Shown here one piece after another: positions 23,554 through 33,237 of a stretch of DNA of 64,000 nucleotides. The DNA comes from Schistosoma mansoni. Its lineage: Eukaryota; Platyhelminthes; Trematoda; Strigeidida; Schistosomatidae. The notes under the pieces are model-generated. The model did not search any database. It worked only from the letters and a program-made list of their open reading frames with translations, and had not been told where the DNA came from. Position numbers and translations under genes: made by a program. The stretch spans positions 7,012,195-7,076,194 of the forward strand of contig NC_031499.1 in the NCBI RefSeq assembly GCF_000237925.1. Direction: 5' to 3'. Numbering within the stretch: the stretch's first letter is position 1; every line of letters begins with the position of its first letter.

Positions 23554-24056
23554 AATACACAAAGTTCTACCAAGATCACAAGAAGTGTAAACTTTTGGAT
23601 GGTCACAATAATTTTGAATGGAATACAGATTATTATTGAAAAGGATGATTATTTCATTACATAATCAAGACCGTTCATGATATCTCCAAAGTATTAGATC
23701 AATCATCTATCATTTGAGTTCACATTCAATGAACAGATTCATCTTTAATGAATGTAACATTTTTAACATAATTTTGAATAGATCATCCAAGAGGATCATC
23801 TAATCATAATGAGTAATACAAACTAATTATGAACTGTAGGTTTATGGGTCAAATGAGTGCATATGTCTGTACTAATGATATATATATATATAACGGTTCA
23901 CCAATGACTGATATTCATTCTGATCTATACAATGGACTAATGAAATATAAACAAAAAATGAAAGATATACGATGAACGGTCAGGTAGATCAGTGAAGTCG
24001 ACGTGATCTAGTAGGACGAGGGAAATCATCAAACCGCCAAATCATCTTCCATCCAA
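23554..24056. other. No gene; upstream region of the AIG1-like copy
   Basis: AT-rich with a short TA run (about 23878-23893). No repeat or RNA gene recognised. It may include the promoter of the copy starting at 24057. Confidence 0.4.
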
Positions 24057-24564
24057 ATGTTATTGAAATATCCACTATTCAAGATTATCGCCATCAGCTA
24101 TCGTCTATTAATTCTTACGGCACTTATCATTATTACAGTGATGGGTTATAGATATTTCTATCTAAATGAAGGCGAACATATTGCCGATTCCTTAAATATG
24201 TTCAAATCCGTTAAGGTGATTACATTTGTAAGTGTTGATTTCATTATGACTATTACGTCATTTCTATACAGGGTTTATCAATGATCTATTTCTTTACAGC
24301 TACATTATTTCAATGGTTAGATTGGTATAAAATACATAGTTATTTCTGTGTACTTGTGTTTACATACAGTTGGGTAAGTGATGTAATCCTTTGAACTATG
24401 ATCAATTGAAACAAATAATAGGTAACTTTGTCTATGTTTTTGTTCGCCATTTGGTTATATTCGCACGCTTCAAATTGCGATCCACCACTGAAGAATTTAC
24501 CATCGTGGTTCAATCGTATATGTGTAAGTTAAAATTGAATGTGTTTTTCACTTAGTATTCATTG

Positions 24565-24750
24565 TTTGTTTGAATCTTACCATTGATGCTTAGGACGCGA
24601 TGGTGTTTGAAGCGAAAGGTACTGGGTTCGAGTCCCAGAGTGAATATCAACGAATCTGAGATGCAGGTACATCCAGCTGACGAGTCCCAAATAGGACGAA
24701 ACGCGCGTCGTGGACTTCACTGCTAGTCACTATCCATCTTTGCTTATGAA
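24565..24750 (+). mobile_element. Sm-alpha-like (type I) SINE, partial
   Basis: Lies in intron 3 of the AIG1-like copy. Contains box B (GGTTCGAGTCC), the hammerhead and the 3' body (CACTATCCATCTTTGCTTATG); the box A part of the head is deleted. Confidence 0.8.
24670..24716 (+). ncRNA. Hammerhead ribozyme, type I, intact core
   Basis: CTGACGA (24677-24683), GTCC-CAAATA-GGAC stem II, GAAA (24698-24701), ACGC/GCGT stem III and GTC (24707-24709). Stem I (ATCCAG with GTGGAC) has mismatches. Confidence 0.75.
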
Positions 24751-25627
24751 TGTGTATTCATTTCTTTGTATTTATTCATAATTCTACATGTCAGTGTATT
24801 CTTGTGACACAGTGCTGAAATGCTCTTTCAGTATTCTGTTCTAATGATAGAACTGTCTGGACACATACAATTGTGAACTGAATTAAACTTATGATAAACT
24901 ATTGGAGCGAATCTCGTATTGTGAAACGCTTCCTAACCTGTTGGTTCGCATTATCTTTCGAAGTTAACTTCATCTGATCACATATTTCGAACTGGCATAA
25001 ATTCTATCAAGATGTTGTAATCAGTGTACTCGAGCGGTGTCAAACTGAGACAGACATCTGATCAAGGATGTGTTAACATATTCATTGTTTACATAACAAA
25101 ATACCGAACATTACATTTGGACTAAATGGTTTAAAATGATTGAACGAAAACGGGAATGGGAAATCCTTCGAGCTAGTCTTTTATGACAATTTCGCTACTC
25201 CTGATCATATAGTTCAAAACGGCGCTGAAATACTGAACTCTGACATTCTGGCACATAAACATTCTATGGTCTAATGAAGTTCGTAACGAGCAACCGACTG
25301 AAAACCATTCTGAATTAGCATATGATTGTGATAGTTGTATTTCAGAATAATGAATAATTAAGACTTCATTGACAATATGTTTCATACAAACCTCATACAA
25401 ATGAAATGTACTTCTCCTAACCCCTATTATTACAGAAATTATTTGTACAAGTGGTAATTGTGATCGACGCCATAATATAGAAACCGAAACCAGTTCGATT
25501 TATAATTTCCATCTTTATATGCAGTCTATTGGCGTTGGCCTACAATATCTTGTAAGTTGAGAAACTTCATATCAAAATATTCACATTTGTAACTGTATCA
25601 TTTTTAGAAAATGTAATTTATATACAG

Positions 25628-25781
25628 TCAGATTTGTGTAGTGGGTTGGAAAATGCTGGTCAGTGTGAATTGGATGACTGAACTGTATTTTAGTCGTCGA
25701 TCTTATCCAAGATATTTGTGGAGGCTTCATAACGAATCTGATCTCGTTGAGAGAATGCAACTACATAAAGAGACTTCTTAA
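25628..25781 (+). other. Possible alternative terminal exon, partly RTE-derived
   Basis: A TATACAG acceptor, a base that completes the phase left by exon 4, then 50 open codons and TAA. The first third (GGTTGGAAAATGCTGGTCAG) resembles the 3' coding end of the RTE LINEs (GGATGGAGAATGCTGGTCAG type). The peptide lacks the family's YPxL loop. Expression is unknown. Confidence 0.3.
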
Positions 25782-26029
25782 TAATTTTCAATGTATGTTC
25801 TAATCGAAGTGAATTCAATGATGTTTGATCGATTTATGAGTAAACCATACTGAGATGTAAACACTGAGAAAGAGAATTCTATGAACCATTTGTAGCAGAC
25901 AAACAGATTCTACTCTCTCCTAAGTCGACCTGAAATACTTACACAAGATATCACTGTCCTCAATCGGATGATGATGATGAACGATGTTAGATGGAAAGGT
26001 TTTCACTATCTCAACTTATTACAGTTTTC

Positions 26030-26115
26030 GGAAGGGGGTTTTGTGGAATGCTCTTGCGCGAGACTGGTAGGTCCTGGATTCGAATCTCGCGAGGCGGGAT
26101 CGTGGATGCGCAACA
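26030..26115 (+). mobile_element. Type II SINE fragment
   Basis: Inverted tail scrap (GGAAGGGGGTTTTGTGG) joined to a tRNA-like head (GCGCGAGACTGGTAGGTCC, box B ATTCGAATCTC) and cut at GGATGCGCAAC. The 26103 end coincides with the end of the large inverted repeat. Confidence 0.7.
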
Positions 26116-26166
26116 CTATTATACATGTTGTATAGAATTCACCATTGATCACTTTCATAATATGTA

Positions 26167-26235
26167 AGGTGGGGATCACAATGAACGTTATCCAATGTTA
26201 TGCACCCACCAATGATAGCAACGACTATGATAAAG
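26167..26235 (+). mobile_element. RTE LINE internal fragment replacing an intron end
   Basis: About 65 bp matching the endonuclease region of the RTE elements (ATGAACGTTATCCAATGTTATG; compare 21226-21250). In the other arm this place holds normal intron ending in TTTGTTTACAG. Confidence 0.75.
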
Positions 26236-26823
26236 TGTGGAAGTTCAAATCATTAAATATCAACACAGTATATATCCAAATCTAGAACGGATGAATATTG
26301 GTTGTCGTTCGTTAGTTTACTTTGTTGATTGGTTGTGGATATTCTTCCTCACTTCTATGTCATATCTCTATATCTGTTGGCTTAATCGTCATGACAATAT
26401 CCTACAGTCTGTGATAGAATTGCATAGAAGAAACAAACAAAAATACTGAATTCCTTCGACTTCATCAGCACATTACAATAGTAATTCCTTCAAAGTGTTA
26501 ACCAATATGGATGTGGTTTACACAGAATGAGACTAAACATTTGATCATTTTATTCAGTATAACATAATCATTCCATTGTTACATGGGTTGTACTATATCT
26601 CTCGTCCAGTTCACTTCATATGAACACATATATATTATTTGAATGTTTTTCTCATTGAATCACAGTATTCACTTTCACCACAAAGTTCCCTTACAATATG
26701 TCAGTGTGAATGTAATCGATGTCTATCCAAATATAGTGTCCTATTCATGTAACCGTGTTATTTTTCAACTTCACGTGATTGAATTTAGAAGATGAGGAAC
26801 TGTTCTCTTCTGTTTATCAAGAC

Positions 26824-27854
26824 CGCCTCAGTCTCGTGTGCAGTTAAGTAAATGATGGCTAATATCACTTCCCGGCTGCCCACACCGTGGAAGAGTATTT
26901 CTTGAGGGAACTGAAAAGGAAGTTGGATTATTGTTGGTCTTGACGACCTGGGAGCGTGACCGCAGTGCTCAAGGGACAACTGCTTGAGGCCGGTCACGCA
27001 CGGCCTTCTTGTGGTGGGTTTTTGTGTTAGTTCCGTTCTTCACAGTACCTTACCTCCGGAGACGGATATCCGTAGGATAAGGCGAGGTGTGCATTTTTAG
27101 GGTCGACCTTTTCTAACCCCACCCCTCCTTGTTGGAATCCAGCATCGCTGTTATGCTGGTTGTCTGAAGGAAACACCTTACTGCCGTCACACCTCTGTAC
27201 AGTCGGCAGTACGACTTTGCCTTCGGGCCTTGGGATTGCTGCTTTTAGTCTTACCGCTCTTCAACCGACCTGTTCGGCATGGTAGGACATTGAGGAACGA
27301 TTGTTCCAGCCATTATAGCTCGATTGGTTCATCATGATAGGTAAGCCCGACCACCACGTCAAGGTAGCGGCAACGGTCGAGTTACGTATGCCCAACCACT
27401 GACTGTCCCGACGTGCAATTTCTCATGGCGTAGGAGTAGGTCGGAAGAAAGCTAGTGGCGGCCAGACCAAAACGTGGCACAAATCCATGAACTCACTGAC
27501 AAGTGCACTGAGCCATGTTAGTAGGTGTAGACTACCACACGGTTGGGATCTGCGAGATGATAGAAATCGATGGTCAGAGGCCCTGAATGACATGGCTCAA
27601 AATCGTTTGCAACGGCGAAGGTGCACTCTTTGTGTTCTGCCGAACTCTAATCTTTTTTCTCTTTCCAAATTTATTTCATTGGATTATACTCCATGAATAA
27701 CATCTTCAGACTCTAATCTTTCACATTACTCCTTATACTCCTACTACTTTTACCACTATGGGATTTGAATCGACAAGTGCATCTCTGTGCTAATGTGGTA
27801 TGGCAACTCGAACTGACGTACGTACGTACGAAGTTCTACGTTGTGGCTGACTGA
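26824..27854 (+). mobile_element. Non-LTR retrotransposon 3' fragment with target-site duplication
   Basis: A GC-richer ~1 kb insert flanked by the 14-bp direct repeat CTGTTTATCAAGAC (26810-26823 and 27855-27868). The other arm has a single copy near 1478-1490, confirming the insertion. The sequence is LINE 3'-end-like, ending in a (TACG)n run (about 27817-27832). The same 3' end occurs reversed at 44725-45175. Clade not determined; internal reading frames are short. Confidence 0.75.
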
Positions 27855-29311
27855 CTGTTTATCAAGACATTTTACACAAAAGTAGATTTGGAGAATTCGG
27901 TTCGTTTTAAAGGATGCGACAAGCCTGTAGTACATGTCAGACGGATGTGCTTTAATTAGTCGTATGGAAGTGATTTGGGATGGTAGTTTGGTGGTAAACC
28001 AACAATAGCTTATCACCTGAGAAACCCATTCAATATGAATTCTTCAGTATCAACATAGGTTTCTGAAAACAATTATCAAGTGTTAGCATAGTTGACTTGA
28101 TTTAATGGCTAATCCGATCATTATACAAAGTATGTGTGAAGCCATGTCGACTGTGAAATTGTAACCTTAACATCATCCATTTCACCAGGATACAAATCAT
28201 CTATTATTGCTCGATCTCATTCGGATCGTTGAATGTCGTTATTGAATACTGAGTGTTTTTGGGATGATAGTTGGCCAAATTGTCGTTTAGTAGGTATATT
28301 ATTATTGAGCATTTGATGGAGAGTGTGTACTGCTTGCCTCATTCACTTTGTCCAGGTTCCATGTAGATAACCAGACAAGATTGAAAATTCGAGACCCTAG
28401 TCAATGATTTTCTGAATGTTCTCACCAAAAGTAAAATGCGGTGAGTTTTGTATGGTTACAATTAGTATGGTTTGGTAGTCCTACATGGGATTTCAGAAGA
28501 TCATCAGTCTACTGTTATTATTTGTCAATAATGTATTTATCCATCGTTTATGGATTGGGGTTCATCAATTGAAGCTCAGCCAATGGTTTCGACTTTCATG
28601 ACAACGTGTTTAATTCTCACAATTGCCAAATACACATAACAATGTGTGTTGTAAATCACGTCCTCACTTCACTATTCCAAATACGATTCTAATGTGATTT
28701 GAGGAAATTCATTCAATGTAGTGCACACTAGCTTAGACGTGTTTTACCGAAATCAATTTCCCAGTTCATCAACAATCTTACCTAATTCTATACAGATCAT
28801 CTGATATCTTATTCACGTTAAATTACACTGACTTTGCGTTATGCGAACAGTGCTAGTTCCCAATTGTCATAATTAAGTAAAAGGTTAGCAAACTGAACGA
28901 GTTGAGCGACAGAATACCAAGATATCAGAGGAATGTCTACCAGATATATACTAAATGGACATTAACATAGTCCGATACACCACACATAACAATCGTGACA
29001 TGAACTCAAGAATATTGATTAGAGTAATCATACTTCAAACTGATTGGTCTAAACTACCAGAACAACATCAGTGTTGATATGTAGACGTTTCCAATATGAA
29101 TATCGAGGTTTACCATGTGAAATGATCAATAATACTCAACGGTATTCAGATGAACTATCAAACAATTAGTATTTAGATAATTTAGTTTACCAAAAATACT
29201 TCTTAACTAATAAGCAACATTCATTGGCATTCAGTTAGATGTAATCAATCGAGGGTAGTGTATAATCAACAACAGAGATTAATTAGTGGATTACAGATGT
29301 ATACAGGTTGA

Positions 29312-32248
29312 CATTTCAGTAAAAACGATTTACATTTCCAAGGAATGCGACATACACCATTGATGCCTAATAATCTATGTGATTGACAGAATTCTATGTA
29401 TATGAATTAGTACACATTCATGTGGATTTGATCTAGTCAATCAATATTTGAACTCCTCTACTCACTGTCAGTTATTTTGGTCGATTAGGTGACTGTGCTT
29501 GTGTTTGGGGAGATTCTATATCAATCAGTAAATTGAGTCTGGAACACTGCATGTCACAACACAATCCACGATTTTTTGACTGTATTTCCAGTACATCGAT
29601 GTACTTTGAAGTAGCAGACTCATCGATAAATCAATTAAATAATAGCTCGTATGTGAATGGAATTTCCCAGTTGGGAGACAACAAAGTGAAATGTGAAGAT
29701 AGTAAAGACCAACAAATGTTCACTAACACTCAAGAGATGAATATAAGCGAATGATCATCACGGGAATCATACAACAATGATTGGTTCAACAAAAACCACC
29801 ATTGTCCATTGTTAATACTGTATTTGCATTGTCTAACATCATACCTACTTAGTCTATACTATTTGGGTGTACCATACTACTCACTGACATTCAATAGTTT
29901 ATTTTCTCATCGATAATTTCGATAGTTTTAAAATAAATTGTTATGTTATTGTAATATGAGTCTTATTCGGAGTTTCGTATCCTTGCCCCATTTGTCAAAT
30001 GAGTGCCAAATCCCTTTCCAAAATGATCAGTCTATGGAAAGTCAGCATCGAGTGGACAATAAACTTATTTATGATGATTTCTGTGTTCGTGAATCGGAAC
30101 AACGGACCAGTCAGATTTGCAGCGTAAACAGTGTCGATGACAGTTTGGATGTAATTTGGTGAATACTGAAGGAATATAGATATCCTCCTTGATTCATTGA
30201 AGGAAACATGACAGAGAAATATCAATTATTTTGAAGAAGTACAGTATGTAAGATGTATTGTAGATCCTCATTTGTGACTGTTGAGCTTGTGTGGTCTTCA
30301 GAGTCTAATTCTCATACACTAGCTTTCTGTCTCCGAGACCAATCCAGATACTTAATCGGGTAGGAAACTGTGTTGTCTGAAACTGAATCTAATTGAGTTT
30401 ATGTGTACACTCACATGTATTTAGCATCATTCTCACTCCTATGAATAGGTCACATTACCATGAGATTGTGTGTACTTGCTTGAAAATGAAGTCGATACTT
30501 TGCCATTGTTCTATGTCTATCTGTTATACTATATCCAACTGGTCCAGTTTATTATGAACGACAAGTTACCATGTCACCGGTTAATGATGTCAGTTTGGAT
30601 GACTTTCTGGTATTGAACTATGTAATTGTATTGTTCAGTGGAAAAATGACTCGAGCATGTGCTAATTACAAGTTCCATCTTTTAGTCAACTACTGTGCAC
30701 TCATCATTAAAGCAACTGTTGTCGATGCCCGTTTCATTAGCGGTACAATAACACGCTCTCTCTACGCTTGATTCCAGTCAACATCCTTTGTCATTGTCAT
30801 CATTATCATCCAATTGCAAACACGAAACCATCAACAGTTCCACTCCGGAACACTTACCCCATTCGTTGTAGTCATGCGTTCTCCACAGTAATCATGTTTA
30901 TAATCACCAACATAATCATCAGACAATCTGACTGCAATGAGTCCACACCGAAATTTATTCACAATCGGAACTTCCCAACTCGATCAGTTCCTACTCAATC
31001 TGTCTGTTCAAAGATGACATGTCCAAACATAATCTCATCCTAATCTAATAATCATAATGACGATAATACTAATGACAATAAGAGCAGTGATAATGGTGAT
31101 GATGAGACACTCCTGCATAGTTTATAGTTCGAGAAAGAATTCAGGAAGTTCCAGGTGAAACCTATGCTGAGTGAGAGAAGAACATGTCGAGTTTAATGTA
31201 GTTAGTCGACGAAGTGGATCACTGAATTTTAGAATAAAGGTTTCTATCTAGTATCATTCATGTATGTAGGATATCAGTTAATCCCAAAGCACTATAGTAT
31301 GAAGAAGTATTTCGTCAAAATTCATGTTATAACTGGTAAGCGGGAGAAGGCTAGTTTTTATTTCACAAAGCAAATCATTTGGATTTTTCTGTATTGAAAT
31401 TAAATCAAATGTACTGTTGGATATCTGCATCTATGAATCGCATGTTTATTATTATCACTAACATTCCAACATCAAATCTTAGTGAATGTGAGTGACGATG
31501 AGTTACTCAGTCAGAAGACCATCTTTCAACTTGATCTATAGTGGTTACTCGGTGACTAAAGAACTGAGCACAATTCATGTTCTATCCGAACGAACAATAA
31601 ATGGATGGTAGCTAGTAGGAGTTAATCATAGACCACTATCATATGTATAACATTATTGGATAATTACTAAGTAGTGGGAGTAACTATGACTCTCCCAAGG
31701 TAGCCAAATGCCTCATCATCTAATTGTTGGTGGATTACGTATTTTGGCCTTTTGGGAGTTGTTATTGTGTGTGGGTAAACGTAGTCCTTAGCGGTCATAA
31801 TATCACTATTAAGATTCTAACTGAACGACTTTAAGTCTATTTCTAAACATCTCAACTCGTGCTTCATAATATAATTATTGCCCGATATGTCGTGGCCTCA
31901 CAAGGTACGTCCTGTGAACCATTGTCAGCAACTATTACTATGTGTGTATTATGGAGTGTATTGGCTTTTTAGACTTGCGTGCTTTAAATGTATGCATGTA
32001 TAGTATACCTGTGGCGAACGTGGTTCTGTGGTCTGTGATGAAAACTTCTGAACCTATGGAGACCTGCCTGAGTGATCATGACGTGTTTCCGGGGAGTTGT
32101 GTTTGCTATGGCTACTGTCGAGTGCGGTCGACGAGGCCTTAGTACAAAATGCAGTCTCCAGTTGAGCTGTTGTGAGTCGGATGAAGTGCCTGGTATAGCA
32201 ATATCTACAGTGCATTCGTCCACATCTAAATTCTACCCACTTTACATC
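29312..32248. other. Single-copy region without a recognised gene
   Basis: No repeat of the window's families is seen here. Two Ser/Asn/Gln-rich open stretches, 29533-29754 (…VKCEDSKDQQMFTNTQ…, no ATG at the 5' end) and 29938-30162, have a protein-like composition and could be 3' exons of a host gene on the plus strand, but no splice pattern or domain is clear. 30180-32070 shows nothing beyond AT-rich sequence with small ATC/GAT patches near 31045-31110. Confidence 0.35.
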
Positions 32249-32281
32249 AACCCGTCGGCACTAGGAAAGTGTAGAGGCTCA

Positions 32282-32446
32282 AACTATGTTAACGTTATCC
32301 CATCGACTTGGACATTTGAAGTTATCCTCATAGTAACACGTACATTATGGTGGTGCCTACCATATCTAGAACGATCCACTAGATTAATGTGGTTGTTTGA
32401 GTGGCTCAGTCGGTTTTGTAAGGATCTATCTATTTATTCTGAACAA
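32282..32446 (+). other. Possible exon of an unidentified gene
   Basis: Open stretch ending at GAACAA|GTAAGTGG, encoding a Trp/Leu-rich peptide (VNVIPSTWTFEVILIV, then LFEWLSRFCKDLSIYSEQ). It is 0.8 kb downstream of, and convergent with, the AIG1-like gene. Compared with the copy at 20350-20510, changes include Ala/Thr, Tyr/Cys, Phe/Leu and Tyr/Phe, with no sign of constraint. Function unknown. Confidence 0.3.
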
Positions 32447-32776
32447 GTAAGTGGCTTACATTATTTCACGAAACTTCAGAAGTATAATTTCCTGCTCATT
32501 AGGATATAACAAGAATGCATTTGTCATTAACTTTCTATCCAATGCTCAATTGATTTAAAACTATGATGTTCAACCTTGGTATTGATACCTATCATATATT
32601 CTAGATTTCTCTCCCTAAACAATGACATACCTTTCAGTGTGGATCTCGTTGATTTCTTAACACGGTGTTATTTTTAATTGACAAATTCAACCAAACCATA
32701 GAGTTTTTCATGTCCAACATTTTACTATCAGTTTAACTCCTTTACTATTTTATTCGATTATTTCGATTCCCAGTTT

Positions 32777-33108
32777 TTCTTCTTTACAGAATTCGAGTAT
32801 TATAATGTGTATTACTAACTTCAATAGGATGATGGTTGGAAGTGGTCAACAGGAAACCCTGGACCAGGGTTTCGTGCTACTTGGCACTCATCAGCAAGGT
32901 GTACCTGTTATCTGAAAGGAACTGGTGCTCCCTGACGGATTCGTTCTCGAGTCACCTAGCTTCACAATCAGAGACGTTACCACTGAGCTATTCGGGTAAC
33001 GACCAACCTCCTGTAGTACTGAGATGCAATCACAATCCGACCAGCACTAAGGGGGACTTGACACGCATGACATTGATCACCACCAAGTTTTCAATCAATT
33101 GTGACTAA
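32777..33108 (-). mobile_element. Type III tRNA-derived SINE with hammerhead
   Basis: Delimited by comparison with the empty site in the inverted duplicate (about 20190). On the minus strand the head has a canonical box A (TAGCTCAGTGGTAACG), followed by a degenerate box B and a hammerhead whose stem sequences differ from those of types I and II. A diverged piece may occur at 48680-48765. Confidence 0.65.
32845..32905 (-). ncRNA. Hammerhead ribozyme, type III, intact core
   Basis: On the minus strand: CTGATGA (32888-32894), stem II GTGC/GCAC with loop CAAGTA, GAAA (32870-32873), and a longer stem III (ACCCTGG with CCAGGGT) than in types I/II. The cleavage site would follow the GTT after GGGT, which fits N-U-H. 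Stem I is only partly paired. Confidence 0.65.
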
Positions 33109-33237
33109 CTTTCAATATCCAAGAAATATACAAACATTAAAATTGTTTTATTATACAACATTCTGCAAATATATAAATGTGTTAATCTTTTGTAAGAAAT
33201 AGGACTGAATACCTATTCGCTATGAAACTAGACAAGT

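Larger units (their letters stand above)
24057..26449 (+). pseudogene. AIG1-like membrane protein copy, apparently inactivated
   Basis: Exon 1 24057-24227 (57 codons, ATG MLLKYPLFK), exon 2 24272-24373 (34), exon 3 24422-24523 (34), exon 4 25436-25551 (116 nt), exon 5 26236-26449 (one base plus 70 codons and stop). Exon lengths equal those of the other copies exactly. Two lesions: exon 4 has an in-frame TAG at 25478-25480, where the 47330 copy has TGG (Trp); and the bases before exon 5 are an RTE fragment (26167-26235) that leaves AAAG instead of a pyrimidine-rich acceptor. Ungapped, the Thr53 position is Lys and the His126 position is Lys, so it was probably not a hydrolase even before the stop. 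An alternative in-phase terminal exon (25628-25781) exists but looks partly LINE-derived. Confidence 0.7.
26103..29311. repeat. Right arm of the long inverted repeat (partner of 1-2073)
   Basis: Reverse complement of 2073-1, longer by a ~1.03 kb LINE insertion (26824-27854) and the RTE scrap at 26167-26235. 26450-26800 and 27870-29311 contain no recognised gene. The partner's sequence ends at the window edge, so homology may continue past 29311. Confidence 0.85.

Noticed and set aside
27487-27696. ORF in the GC-rich insert
   Set aside because: It is inside a retrotransposon 3' fragment bracketed by a target duplication.
32072-32509. 145-codon ORF as a single gene
   Set aside because: Only its second half is shared with the duplicate and it ends at a donor site. 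The first half shows no support; only the exon-like part is kept, at low confidence.
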